Assembly (NCBI RefSeq): GCF_021462825.1
Contig: NZ_JAKEEB010000016.1
Span: forward strand, 62,001-126,000
Direction: 5' to 3'
DNA length: 64,000 nucleotides
Source: Streptomyces glomeratus
Lineage (GTDB): Bacteria; Actinomycetota; Actinomycetes; Streptomycetales; Streptomycetaceae
Shown here one piece after another: positions 33,576 to 42,462 of the stretch. How positions within the stretch are numbered: the first letter of the stretch is position 1; every line of letters begins with the position of its first letter. A program made the translations under genes and the position numbers. The notes under the pieces are model-generated. The model had not been told where the DNA came from. It searched no databases and worked only from the letters and a program-made list of their open reading frames with translations.

Positions 33576-34622
33576 ATGCGCGCCACCACCATCCACGCCC
33601 CCTACGACATGCGGGTGGAGGACGTGCCCGAGCCCCTGGTGCAGCTGCCCACCGACGCGGTCGTCCGCGTGCTGCGGGCCTGTATATGCGGCAGCGACCT
33701 GTGGGCGTACCGCGGTGAGGCGGCCCGGCAGCCGGGGCAGCGGATCGGGCACGAGTTCCTCGGCTTCGTGGAGGAGACCGGCTCCGAGGTCAGCGGCGTC
33801 CGGCGCGGCGATCTCGTCGTCGCACCCTTCATGTGGTCCGACGGCGTCTGCGACTACTGCCGTGAGGGGCTCACCACCTCCTGCGAGCACGGTGGCTTCT
33901 GGGGCTCGGTCGGGTACGACGGCGGGCAGGGTGAGGCCGTGCGCGTTCCCTTCGCCGACGGCACCCTCGTCCGGCTGCCCAAGGAGGCCGCCTCGGACGA
34001 CCGGCTGCTGTCCGCGCTGCTGACGCTCTCCGACGTCATGGGCACCGGGCACCACGCCGCCCTCGGTGCGGGAGTCCGCCCGGGTGCCACGGTGGCCGTG
34101 GTCGGCGACGGGGCCGTCGGACTGTGCGCCGTGCTGGCCGCCAAGCGGCTCGGCGCCGAGCGGATCATCGCACTGGGCCGCCACCAGGTCCGTACGGACA
34201 TCGCCCGCCGCTTCGGCGCCACCGACGTCGTCGCCGAACGCGGGGACGCCGCCGTGGAAGCCGTCCGTGAGCTGACGCGCGGACAGGGAGCGCACGCCGT
34301 CGTCGAGGCCGTCGGCACCGAGCAGTCGATGCGTACCGCCGTGAACATCACCCGCGACGGGGGCGCCATCGGCTTCGTCGGGGTCCCGCACGGCAGCGGT
34401 ACCGGACTCGACCTGGGCGTCATGTTCGACCGGAACATCGCCCTGCGCGGCGGCGTCGCGCCGGTGCGCGCGTACATCCCGGAGCTGCTGCCCGACGTCC
34501 TCGACGGCACCATCGACCCCTCGCCGGTCTTCGACCTGACGGTCGACCTGGAGGGTGTGCCCGAGGGCTACAAGGCGATGGACGCGCGCACGGCGCTCAA
34601 GGTGCTCGTCACGGGCAGCTGA
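33576..34622 (+). CDS. Zinc-dependent alcohol dehydrogenase family protein
   Basis: A 348-aa medium-chain dehydrogenase. Catalytic zinc ligands lie in RACICGSDLWAYRG and GHEFLGFVEETG. The structural-zinc Cys cluster appears reduced (DGVCDYCREGLTTSCEHG, three Cys). The cofactor motif is VAVVGDGAVGLCAVLAAKRL, followed by LGRHQVRTDIARRFGATDVV. The substrate is not readable. ATG about 13 bases after GAGAGGG. A single gene followed by the convergent CoA transferase. Confidence 0.92.
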   Translation: MRATTIHAPYDMRVEDVPEPLVQLPTDAVVRVLRACICGSDLWAYRGEAARQPGQRIGHEFLGFVEETGSEVSGVRRGDLVVAPFMWSDGVCDYCREGLTTSCEHGGFWGSVGYDGGQGEAVRVPFADGTLVRLPKEAASDDRLLSALLTLSDVMGTGHHAALGAGVRPGATVAVVGDGAVGLCAVLAAKRLGAERIIALGRHQVRTDIARRFGATDVVAERGDAAVEAVRELTRGQGAHAVVEAVGTEQSMRTAVNITRDGGAIGFVGVPHGSGTGLDLGVMFDRNIALRGGVAPVRAYIPELLPDVLDGTIDPSPVFDLTVDLEGVPEGYKAMDARTALKVLVTGS

Positions 34623-34734
34623 GCGCAGCGCCCACGGCAATGCGGCGCCCGCCGCCCCCGGGGCGGGCGCCGCAGGGTCCGCAGCGAGTGCGGCGGACGC
34701 CCGGCGCACCCCCCTGGCCGGGCCCCCGGCCCGT

Positions 34735-36168
34735 TCAGCCTCCCGAAGCGGTCGTGGCCCACCGGGCCGGGTCCCGGCCCCACCGACCGGGCGGTCGCGC
34801 CCAGTCGGACGGTCCGTCCGTGAAGCGCAGTGGAGGCAGGGCATACCGCAGCCGCCCCAGTGCGCTGTCGGTCTCCCGGAGCCAGGGTTCCGGGCCGCCG
34901 TACGCGGCCCCGTCCGCGGGGCCGTCGTACACGGCCGCGTCGCGCCCGGCTCCCCGGTCCGTTCCGTGCGTCAGCCAGGCCGCGGTCCGTGCGAGTGCCA
35001 GCCGTACGACCCGGCTTCCGCCCTCCTCCGTCTGCTCGGTGAGGGACCGCAGCACCGCCGCGGCCAGCAGATAGCCCGTGCCGTGATCCAGGGCCTGCGC
35101 GGGCAGGGCTCCCGGCCGCTCCACCGACCCCTCGCTCACCGCGATCCCGGTGGCGACCTGCACCAGGCTGTCGAAGCCCCGCCGCCCGCCCCAGGGCCCG
35201 TACGCACCCCACGCCGACAACTGCGCCACCACGAGCCCGGGCCGCCGCTCGGCCAGTTGTCCGGGGGTGAGTCCCCACCGGTCGAGCGCGCCGGGCCGGT
35301 AGCCCGTGACGACCACGTCCGCCTGCTCCAGGAGTTCCTCGAAGGCCCGCCGGCCCGCAGGCGCCGCCAGGTCGAGGACCGTGGACCGCTTGCCGAAGTC
35401 CATGTCGGCATGCTGATCGGGAATCTCCGGCAGGTGTGGTGCGTCGATCCGCAGTACGTCCGCGCCGAGCAGCGCCAGCGTGCGGGTGGCCACCGGGCCC
35501 GCGATGACCCGTGTGAGATCCAGCACCCGCAGACCGGCGGCAGGCAGCAGCGGCTGTCCGGCCAAGCGCTCGAGCGGGATCAGCGGGCGTACGGGCGCCT
35601 CATCGAGCCGCTCACGGCTCACCAGAGGATGCGCGGCGACCGCGCGCCCCTGCTCGTGCGCCGCCCACTCCCCGGGCGTGCGCAGTGCGACCGCGAGCCC
35701 TCCGGCCGCGTACACACCGTCCTCCACCTCGGCGGCCGACCGCTCGGCGATCGCGGCGGCCACGGTTTCCACGGACGCCTCCGCCGCCAGCCCGAGGGCG
35801 CCGAGCAGCCGCTCGCGGTGATGTGGATAGTTCGCGTGCGTGCGCACCCAGCCGTCCGCCGTGCGCCAGAAGCGGGAGAGTGGTGCGAAGTTGACCGGCT
35901 CGCGGCCGTCGAGCCGCAGATGCCGCTCGCTGTGGAAGGCGGTGGCCACCGCCCCGTCGTCCACCAGGACCTCGGGCACGACCGGCAGCCCGGCCCGACG
36001 TGCGCCCCACTCGGCGGCAGCCAGCGCGCAGGCCCCGACACAGGCCCGCGCCACCTCCCGTACGGGCAGCCGCGAGGACAGCGTCCCCTCACGTGGGACA
36101 CACGAGATCCTGCGCACCAGTGCCGGGTCCCCGCCCAGCGCCGCCCATGTCGTGTCCGTATCGGTCAT
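34735..36168 (-). CDS. Class III (CaiB/BaiF-like) CoA transferase, apparently permuted
   Basis: A 477-aa protein, longer than the usual ~400. The canonical N-terminal half is found in the second part: GLRVLDLTRVIAGPVATRTL at about 255, LGADVLRIDAPHLPE, DFGKRSTVLDLAAP, ADVVVTGYRPGALDRWGL, and GFDSLVQVATGIA. The first ~230 residues resemble what normally comes at the C-terminus: FWRTADGWVRTHANYPHHRE, ERLLGALGLA, AGGLAVALRTPGEWAAHEQG. The order therefore looks circularly permuted. Start chosen at ATG (MTDTDTTW); MLIEYIRQ eleven codons upstream is possible. Substrate unknown. Confidence 0.85.
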   Translation of the reverse strand: MTDTDTTWAALGGDPALVRRISCVPREGTLSSRLPVREVARACVGACALAAAEWGARRAGLPVVPEVLVDDGAVATAFHSERHLRLDGREPVNFAPLSRFWRTADGWVRTHANYPHHRERLLGALGLAAEASVETVAAAIAERSAAEVEDGVYAAGGLAVALRTPGEWAAHEQGRAVAAHPLVSRERLDEAPVRPLIPLERLAGQPLLPAAGLRVLDLTRVIAGPVATRTLALLGADVLRIDAPHLPEIPDQHADMDFGKRSTVLDLAAPAGRRAFEELLEQADVVVTGYRPGALDRWGLTPGQLAERRPGLVVAQLSAWGAYGPWGGRRGFDSLVQVATGIAVSEGSVERPGALPAQALDHGTGYLLAAAVLRSLTEQTEEGGSRVVRLALARTAAWLTHGTDRGAGRDAAVYDGPADGAAYGGPEPWLRETDSALGRLRYALPPLRFTDGPSDWARPPGRWGRDPARWATTASGG

Positions 36169-36260
36169 GGGGGCACTCTGCCGGATGTACTCGATCAACA
36201 TGGCCGACGGGTCCCGGTGCAGTCGCTCCACCGGGACCCGCGCGCCGGCGGCGCGTCGCG

Positions 36261-37790
36261 CTACTTCACCGCACGCAGCGCGTTGACGATGCCGAACCCG
36301 TAGAACCCGTTCACGCGCTCGCCGCCCACGCAGGTGGCGTCCACGACCCCGTCGCCGTTGCCGTCGTAGGGGCCGGCCGGGCAGCCCGGGTTGTCGGCCT
36401 GCGCCTTGAGCAGTGCCTGGAGCTCGGCCGGGCTCGCCCACGGATGCGCCGACTTCAGCAGCGCGGCCACGCCCGCGACGTGCGGCGACGCCATCGAGGT
36501 GCCCTGAAGGAAGCCGTACTGGCCGCCCGGCATGGTGGAGAGGATGCGGCCGTTCTTCGACGGCGTGTCCGGGATCTGGTACTTGTCGCCGCCGGGTGCC
36601 GCCACGTCGATCACGCCGTCGCCGTAACTGGAGTAGTACGACTTGGCCTTGGAAACGCCCGTCGCGCTGACCGTGACCACACCAGGCAGCTGGGTCGGCA
36701 CGTCGAAGCACTCGTGCGGGTCGACCGTGCGGTTCACCGCGGTGGAGTCGTCGGGGCTGGAGGCGTCGGCCAGGGAGTGGGAGTCGAGGTCGTCGTTGGA
36801 GTTGCCCGCCGAGGCGACGCTGAGAGTGCCCTTGTGCTGGGCGTACCGCTGGGCACGGTCGACCGCGTCGACGATGGCCCGCTGGTCCGGGTCGTCCATG
36901 CAGTTGTAGAGCCACGGGTCGACGTAGTAGCTGTTGTTGGTGATCTCCACGCCGTGGTCGGCGGCGAACACGAACGCGCAGACGACGCTCTCGGGGTAGA
37001 AGAGTTCGCTGACCGGGTCGGCCACCTTGATGGCGGAGACCTCGACGTTCGGCGCGACACCGGCCACGCCGATGCCGTTGCGGGCTGCCGCGATCTCGCC
37101 CGCGACATGCGTGCCGTGGTAGTGCTCGGGCTTCGCGGGCCGCCAGGCGCCGTAGGAGGTGTCCGCCTTGCCGCCGACGCAGCTCGCGGACTGCGACGCG
37201 GAGAAGTTCGGGGCGAGGTCCGGGTGGGTGTCGTCGACCCCGGTGTCGATGACGGCGACGGTGACCTTCCGGCTGCCCGGGTTGATCTTCGCGGCCTGGT
37301 CGGCGCCGATCGCGCGCAGGTCCCACTGGTCGGCCTCGAGGGGCTCGCTCTCGCCCGCGGCCGCCGAGGCGCCGGAGAGCTTGGCCGCCTGAGCCTTCGT
37401 CAGGTACTGCGCCGCGCCCTCGTCCGTGGTCCCCGCCGCGGTCAGCGGGGCGGTCCGGGTCGCGCCGGCGGACTGCACCCCGCGGACGGTACGCAGGGTC
37501 TTGGCGAAGTCGGGGTTCGCGGAGTGGACGACGAACACACCGATCCGGTCGTACGTCACCACGATCGTGCCGTCGGCCGCGGCGATCGCCTGCCGCACCG
37601 ATGCGATCGTATGACGGTCCGTCCGGGTGTTGACGACATAGGCGAGTTCGGGCCCATCGGCGGTCCGTGCCACGGGGGCGGTGTTCGGGGCGGCCGACGC
37701 CGTGCCCGGCAGGAAGCCCAGGGAGGCGGTGAGCGACAGCACGACCGGCACGGCAAGGGCGAGCCGGCGTCTGGAACGCAGATGAGCCAT
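36261..37790 (-). CDS. Secreted subtilisin-like serine protease (S8)
   Basis: A 509-aa protein. The Arg-rich N-terminus plus hydrophobic LALAVPVVLSLTASLGFLPG and TASAA is a signal peptide. Residues about 50-130 form an inhibitor-I9-like propeptide. Catalytic triad: Asp182 in VAVIDTGVDDTHPDL, His225 in HGTHVAGEIAAARN, Ser432 in GTSMASPHVAGVAAL, with oxyanion Asn330 in SVASAGNSNDD. The C-terminus ends shortly after the domain, with DGNGDGVVDATCVGGER, possibly calcium-binding. Single gene; the ~280 bases upstream include an A-rich patch near 37920. Confidence 0.95.
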   Translation of the reverse strand: MAHLRSRRRLALAVPVVLSLTASLGFLPGTASAAPNTAPVARTADGPELAYVVNTRTDRHTIASVRQAIAAADGTIVVTYDRIGVFVVHSANPDFAKTLRTVRGVQSAGATRTAPLTAAGTTDEGAAQYLTKAQAAKLSGASAAAGESEPLEADQWDLRAIGADQAAKINPGSRKVTVAVIDTGVDDTHPDLAPNFSASQSASCVGGKADTSYGAWRPAKPEHYHGTHVAGEIAAARNGIGVAGVAPNVEVSAIKVADPVSELFYPESVVCAFVFAADHGVEITNNSYYVDPWLYNCMDDPDQRAIVDAVDRAQRYAQHKGTLSVASAGNSNDDLDSHSLADASSPDDSTAVNRTVDPHECFDVPTQLPGVVTVSATGVSKAKSYYSSYGDGVIDVAAPGGDKYQIPDTPSKNGRILSTMPGGQYGFLQGTSMASPHVAGVAALLKSAHPWASPAELQALLKAQADNPGCPAGPYDGNGDGVVDATCVGGERVNGFYGFGIVNALRAVK

Positions 37791-38042
37791 GGGATCTCCA
37801 CATCATCCGGAAACGTGAACGAGCCGGAACGCGGTGGCATCCCGGCAGGTACATGACGGGTGGTGCAGGGTGACGCTATCCGCCGCCCCGGGCGATCAGC
37901 AATGGCTTCGGGCGACTACGTAAAAAAGAAACCAAGGGAGTTGAACCGGCCCGTGAGGCGCGCCGTGACCTCGGGCAGGGGGCACCCCGGCGGCCGCCGC
38001 CCCCTGTCGGATCACACACCGGAACGCTAGCGTCGCACCCCG

Positions 38043-38061
38043 GTGATGTGACCCACATCAC
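38043..38061. promoter_or_regulatory. Perfect palindrome GTGATGTGACCCACATCAC before the acetate-transporter operon
   Basis: Eight-base arms with a three-base centre. TATGAC (38062-38067), a possible -10, abuts it, so the palindrome fills the -35 to -10 spacer. It also resembles a Crp-type GTGA-N-TCAC site. Either a repressor operator or a Crp-like site is plausible. Confidence 0.6.
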
Positions 38062-38088
38062 TATGACGCCCGTATGCGAGGAGACACC

Positions 38089-38445
38089 GTGGCGACCGAC
38101 GCACCTCCCCCCTCCAAGACAGAAGCCGGCTATCCGACCACCGACGCGTTCATCGCGGTCCAGGAGAGCGCCGAATTCGGTGACCTGCGCCGCTCCCACC
38201 GCTCTTTCGCCTTCCCGCTGACCGTGGCGTTCATCGCCTGGTACCTGGTCTATGTGCTGCTGTCGAACTACGCGGGCGGGTTCATGGGCACCAGGCTTCT
38301 CGGCAACCTCAACGTCGCCCTGGTGCTCGGCCTCGCCCAGTTCCTCACCACGTTCCTGATCGCGTGGTGGTACTCCCGCCACGCCGCCGCCCGGCTCGAC
38401 CCCAAGGCCGAGGCCATCAAGTCCCGGATGGAGGCAGGCGCATGA
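38089..38445 (+). CDS. DUF485 membrane protein (YjcH-like)
   Basis: A 118-aa protein with two membrane helices: about 47-68 (FPLTVAFIAWYLVYVLLSNY) and 82-103 (LNVALVLGLAQFLTTFLIAW). It has the DUF485 signature RRSHRSFAFPLTVAFIAWYL. Homologues precede the acetate permease actP (yjcH-actP), as here, where its stop overlaps the actP start as ATGA. GTG start chosen six bases after GAGGAG; an in-frame ATG at 38074 lies 6 bases after the -10 and could give a leaderless longer form. Confidence 0.9.
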   Translation: MATDAPPPSKTEAGYPTTDAFIAVQESAEFGDLRRSHRSFAFPLTVAFIAWYLVYVLLSNYAGGFMGTRLLGNLNVALVLGLAQFLTTFLIAWWYSRHAAARLDPKAEAIKSRMEAGA

Positions 38446-40061
38446 GCCCGGCAGTGCTCCTGGCCGCCGGTGAGGCGAGCAAGCACCGGCCGCTCATCGT
38501 CACCCTCTTCGCGGTGTTCGTCGCCGCGACCCTCGTCATCACCGTCTGGGCCGGCCGCCAGACCAGGAACGCCGCCGACTTCTACGCGGGCGGCCGCCAG
38601 TTCACCGCCTTCCAGAACGGACTCGCGGTCTCAGGCGACTACATGTCCGCCGCGTCCTTCCTGGGTATCGCGGGCGCCATCGCCCTCTTCGGCTACGACG
38701 GCTTCCTGTACTCCATCGGCTTCCTGGTCGCCTGGCTGGTGGCCCTGCTGCTGGTCGCCGAGCCGCTGCGCAACTCCGGCCGGTACACCATGGGCGACGT
38801 ACTGGCGTACCGCATGCGCCAGCGCCCGGTCCGCACCGCGGCCGGCACCTCCACGATCGTCGTGTCGATCTTCTACCTGCTGGCCCAGATGGCGGGCGCG
38901 GGCGTCCTGGTCTCGTTGCTCCTCGGCATCACCAGCGACGGCGGCAAGATCGGCATCGTCGCCCTCGTCGGCGTCCTGATGATCGTGTACGTCACCATCG
39001 GCGGCATGAAGGGCACCACCTGGGTGCAGATGGTCAAGGCCGTGCTGCTGATCGCGGGCGCCCTGCTGCTGACCTTCCTGGTGCTGCTGAAGTTCCACTT
39101 CAACCTGTCGGACCTGCTCGGCAAGGCCGCAGCCAACACCGGCAAGGGCTCCGCCTTCCTGGAGCCCGGACTGAAGTACGGCGCCACCGGCACCAGCAAG
39201 CTGGACTTCCTCTCCCTGGGCATCGCCCTGGTCCTCGGCACCGCGGGCCTGCCGCACATCCTGATCCGCTTCTACACGGTGCCCACCGCGAAGGCCGCCC
39301 GGAAGTCGGTGAACTGGGCGATCGGCCTCATCGGAGCCTTCTATCTGATGACCCTCGCCCTCGGCTTCGGCGCCGCCGCCCTCATCAAACCCGACGAGAT
39401 CATCGCCTCCAACAAGGCGGGCAACACGGCCGCGCCCCTGCTCGCCCTCCACCTGGGAGGCACGGGCTCCGACTGGGGCGCGATCCTGCTGGCCTCCATC
39501 TCGGCGGTCGCCTTCGCCACGATCCTGGCGGTGGTCGCGGGCCTGACCCTCGCCTCCTCGTCGTCGTTCGCGCACGACATCTACGCCAACGTCATCAAGA
39601 AGGGACAGGCGAGCGAGAAACAGGAGGTGAACGCCGCCCGCTGGGCGACCGTCGGCATCGGCGCCGTCTCCATCGCCCTCGGGGCCCTCGCCCGCGACCT
39701 GAACGTGGCGGGCCTGGTCGCCCTCGCCTTCGCGGTCGCCGCCTCCGCGAACCTGCCGACGATCCTCTACAGCCTCTTCTGGAAGCGGTTCACCACCTCC
39801 GGGGCCCTGTGGTCGATCTACGGCGGCCTGGTGACCGCCGTCGGCCTGGTGCTGTTCTCGCCGGTGGTCTCCGGCAAGGAGACGTCGATGTTCCCGCACG
39901 CCGACTTCCACTGGTTCCCCCTGGAGAACCCGGGCCTCATCTCCATCCCGGTGGGCTTCCTGCTGGGCTGGCTCGGCACGCTCCTGTCGAAGGAGCAGCC
40001 GGACCCGGGCAAGTACGCGGAACTGGAGGTGCGGTCCCTGACCGGCACCGGGGCCCACTGA
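38442..40061 (+). CDS. actP: Cation:acetate symporter (sodium/solute symporter family)
   Basis: A 539-aa polytopic protein of the SSS family. After the first helix come RNAADFYAGGRQFTAFQNGL and AVSGDYMSAASFLGIAGAIA, then GRYTMGDVLAYRMRQRPVRT and GTAGLPHILIRFYTVPTAKA, which are ActP signatures, and about 13 predicted helices. It takes up acetate and related short monocarboxylates with a cation. Overlaps DUF485 by four bases and ends before a strong terminator, forming a two-gene unit. Confidence 0.94.
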   Translation: MSPAVLLAAGEASKHRPLIVTLFAVFVAATLVITVWAGRQTRNAADFYAGGRQFTAFQNGLAVSGDYMSAASFLGIAGAIALFGYDGFLYSIGFLVAWLVALLLVAEPLRNSGRYTMGDVLAYRMRQRPVRTAAGTSTIVVSIFYLLAQMAGAGVLVSLLLGITSDGGKIGIVALVGVLMIVYVTIGGMKGTTWVQMVKAVLLIAGALLLTFLVLLKFHFNLSDLLGKAAANTGKGSAFLEPGLKYGATGTSKLDFLSLGIALVLGTAGLPHILIRFYTVPTAKAARKSVNWAIGLIGAFYLMTLALGFGAAALIKPDEIIASNKAGNTAAPLLALHLGGTGSDWGAILLASISAVAFATILAVVAGLTLASSSSFAHDIYANVIKKGQASEKQEVNAARWATVGIGAVSIALGALARDLNVAGLVALAFAVAASANLPTILYSLFWKRFTTSGALWSIYGGLVTAVGLVLFSPVVSGKETSMFPHADFHWFPLENPGLISIPVGFLLGWLGTLLSKEQPDPGKYAELEVRSLTGTGAH

Positions 40062-40075
40062 CCACCCCGCGCCGA

Positions 40076-40107
40076 CGGCCGCATCGTAGGGATCTACGAT
40101 GCGGCCG
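40076..40107 (+). terminator. Terminator of the DUF485-actP unit
   Basis: Perfect 14-base stem CGGCCGCATCGTAG / CTACGATGCGGCCG with loop GGAT, 15 bases after the actP stop. Confidence 0.85.
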
Positions 40108-40204
40108 TGGCGCACCTCGTGGGTTCGGGCGCTGTCGTTGTCGCTGCCGTCACGTAGGCTCGCAGATGACGGGAAAGCGATCCGTGACGAGGGAGGGGGC
40201 CCGC

Positions 40205-41194
40205 GTGCTCATAGACACCTACGGCCGGGTGGCCACCGACCTGAGGGTTTCGCTGACAGACCGGTGCAATCTGCGGTGCACGTACTGCATGCCCGAGGAG
40301 GGCCTGCAGTGGCTCGCCAAGCCGGACCTGCTGACGGACGACGAGATCGTCCGCCTGATCGGCATCGCGGTCAGCTCCCTCGGGATAGAGGAGGTCCGCT
40401 TCACCGGAGGCGAGCCGCTGCTGCGCCCGGGTCTCGTCGGCCTCGTGGAGCGGGTCGCCGCGCTGACCCCCCGGCCCCAGATGTCCCTCACCACCAACGG
40501 CATCGGCCTCAGGCGCACGGCCGCGGCCCTCAAGACGGCGGGCCTGGACCGGGTGAACGTCTCACTGGACACCCTGCGCCCGGACGTCTTCAAGGCGCTC
40601 ACCCGCCGGGACCGCCACCAGGACGTCCTCGACGGCCTCCGGGCCGCGCACGAGGCAGGCCTCACCCCGGTCAAGGTCAACTCCGTCCTGATGCCGGGGC
40701 TCAACGACGACGAGGCCCCGGACCTCCTCGCCTGGGCGGTCCGGCACGAATACGAGCTGCGCTTCATCGAACAGATGCCCCTGGACGCCCAGCACGGCTG
40801 GAAGCGGGAGGGCATGGTCACCGCGGGCGACATCCTGGCCTCGCTGCGCACCCGCTTCGAGCTGACCGCGGAGGGCGCCGGGGAGCGCGGCTCCGCCCCT
40901 GCCGAGCGCTGGATCGTCGACGGCGGCCCGCACCGCGTCGGCGTCATCGCCTCGGTCACCCGCCCCTTCTGCGCGGCCTGCGACCGCACCCGTCTGACGG
41001 CCGACGGCCAGATACGCACCTGTCTGTTCGCCACCGAGGAGACCGACCTGCGCGAGGCGCTGCGCTCCGGCGCCGCGGACGAGGAGATCGCCCGTATCTG
41101 GCGGCTTGCGATGTGGGGCAAGAAGGCGGGCTCCGGACTGGACGACCCGTCGTTCCTCCAGCCCGAGCGGCCGATGTCGGCGATCGGGGGCTGA
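40205..41194 (+). CDS. moaA: GTP 3',8-cyclase (molybdenum cofactor biosynthesis)
   Basis: A 329-aa radical-SAM enzyme making 3',8-cyclo-7,8-dihydro-GTP, the first step of molybdopterin synthesis. The N-terminal cluster is TDRCNLRCTYCMPEEGL; the second cluster is FCAACDRTRLTADGQIRTC. The essential C-terminal Gly-Gly is present (MSAIGG). GTG was chosen because GGGAGGGGG lies 5-6 bases upstream and the N-terminus LIDTYGRVATDLRVSLTDRC matches the family. An ATG at 40166 with TAGGCT five bases before it could give a leaderless 342-aa form. The other moa genes are not in the window. Confidence 0.94.
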   Translation: MLIDTYGRVATDLRVSLTDRCNLRCTYCMPEEGLQWLAKPDLLTDDEIVRLIGIAVSSLGIEEVRFTGGEPLLRPGLVGLVERVAALTPRPQMSLTTNGIGLRRTAAALKTAGLDRVNVSLDTLRPDVFKALTRRDRHQDVLDGLRAAHEAGLTPVKVNSVLMPGLNDDEAPDLLAWAVRHEYELRFIEQMPLDAQHGWKREGMVTAGDILASLRTRFELTAEGAGERGSAPAERWIVDGGPHRVGVIASVTRPFCAACDRTRLTADGQIRTCLFATEETDLREALRSGAADEEIARIWRLAMWGKKAGSGLDDPSFLQPERPMSAIGG

Positions 41195-41313
41195 GCGCGA
41201 TCGGGAGCTGAGTCCGACGGGGGGCTGGGTCCGATCGGCGGCCGAGTCCCGTGGGCGGCCGAGTCCTGGTGCCGAGTCCGGTCGGCGGCCGGGCCCTGGT
41301 GCCGAGTCAGCCC
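41180..41313. repeat. Degenerate short tandem array after moaA
   Basis: About eight imperfect units of 13-17 bases, such as GTCCGATCGGCGGCCGA, GTCCCGTGGGCGGCCGA and GTCCGGTCGGCGGCCGG, with CCTGGTGCCGAGTC appearing twice. The array begins inside the moaA stop region and reaches the stop of the convergent small gene. Confidence 0.65.
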
Positions 41314-41546
41314 GCCGAGGGGCCCGTGCCGGGAGTCTCCCAATCCTCCAGCTTCACGACGTCCTTCAGAAACCCGCGCACGCCGAGGAACTTCGACAGG
41401 TACTCGCGGTGCTCCTCGCACGCCAGCCAGGTCTTGCGGCGCTCCGGCGTGTGCAGCTTCGGGTTGTTCCAGGCCAGCACCCACACGGCGGCGGCGCGGC
41501 AGCCCTTGGCGGAGCACATGGGCGCATCGGGATCAGGGGCCATCAC
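41307..41546 (-). CDS. Small conserved Cys/His protein, unknown
   Basis: A 79-aa protein with MCSAKGCRAAAVWVLAWNNP, KLHTPERRKTWLACEEHREY and LSKFLGVRGFLKDVV. The CxxxxC and CxxH pairs could bind zinc. TAGGGT (41554-41559 on the minus strand) is 7 bases before the GTG, suggesting a leaderless start; ATGs at 41543 and 41519 are alternatives. Homologues in Streptomyces are sometimes labelled acetone carboxylase, which nothing in this sequence supports. Confidence 0.8.
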   Translation of the reverse strand: MMAPDPDAPMCSAKGCRAAAVWVLAWNNPKLHTPERRKTWLACEEHREYLSKFLGVRGFLKDVVKLEDWETPGTGPSAG

Positions 41547-41823
41547 ATGCCCGACCCTAGCGTGCTCCCGCCCCTGCGCCACGAGCCCCTCGACCGAGGA
41601 CGGTGGTCATCGACACGTGACAGCACGATGGCCCCCAAAAGGCGACGCCGAGCAGCCACGGGGGGAGCTGCCCGGCGTCGGTCTGTCGCTCCGACGGGGG
41701 ATGCGGAGCGCGTACGCAGTATGTCACGGGTAACCCGGTGCCCGGCACCGGAACAACATGATTGTCCTGAGCTTTTCCTGAGCTTCGCGGGGGATGCGAT
41801 TCCGCATCCGGCGGCCGCCGTGG

Positions 41824-42219
41824 TCAGGCCCGCTCGCGCGGCTCGCCCCCGGCGTCCGCCGCGCGCCCGTCCGGCTCGTCTTCCGGGACGGATTCCGTGT
41901 GCTGGTCCGCAGCGGGCGGTGCGATCATCGGGCGCACCGGGACATGGAGGAACGAGGACGGCAGCGACGGCGCGTTCTCCCGTCCCGCGTTCGCGATGAC
42001 GACCGCCACATAGGGCAGGACCCCACCCAGGACCAGCGCGACGATGGCGAACGGCCGCTCGATGTTCCACAGGGTGGCCGCGAGGATCACCGAGATCGTA
42101 CGGATGCTCATGGAGATGACGTAACGGCGCTGCCGGCCGCGTACGTCGGCCTCGAGTCCCTGCCGGGCACCCGTGATCCGGAACACCGGGGTCTGCCCCC
42201 CGCTGCTCAGCTTCCGCAT
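41824..42219 (-). CDS. DUF3099 membrane protein
   Basis: A 131-aa actinobacterial protein: PVFRITGARQGLEADVRGRQ, RRYVISMSIRTISVILAATL, and a second helix FAIVALVLGGVLPYVAVVIA, followed by a disordered acidic tail (ESVPEDEPDG). Two helices, tail probably cytoplasmic. ATG follows GGTGGAAGG. Function unknown. Downstream (on its strand) a small inverted repeat GGATGCG-ATTC-CGCATCC near 41790-41808 may end the transcript. Confidence 0.85.
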   Translation of the reverse strand: MRKLSSGGQTPVFRITGARQGLEADVRGRQRRYVISMSIRTISVILAATLWNIERPFAIVALVLGGVLPYVAVVIANAGRENAPSLPSSFLHVPVRPMIAPPAADQHTESVPEDEPDGRAADAGGEPRERA

Positions 42220-42462
42220 CACCTTCCACCACCCGTCTGCCCCGGACTCTCCCCGGCCCGCACCTGGTCCGTAGCCGGTCAGGGGCCGAGCCCGAACACC
42301 CACCACGTTACGCCGAGCCTTGGGCGGCTTCGAGACCGGGGCCGCTCCCGCCTGGGCGACGCGCTGCGCTCGCGCGCGGACGGATGCATCCGACATGCGC
42401 CGTATGGCGGACCGCCCGAGACTGGGCGTACCGCTCGCGTCGAGCCGTACGAGGAGGCAGCC

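Noticed and set aside
36169..36201. Upstream start MLIEYIRQ for the CoA transferase
   Set aside because: The upstream ATG lacks a ribosome-binding site; the inner ATG (36168) is equally open and closer to a GAG-containing site, so it was preferred.
41307..41546. Naming the small Cys/His protein acetone carboxylase
   Set aside because: The label circulates for this family, but a 79-aa protein has no carboxylase domain.
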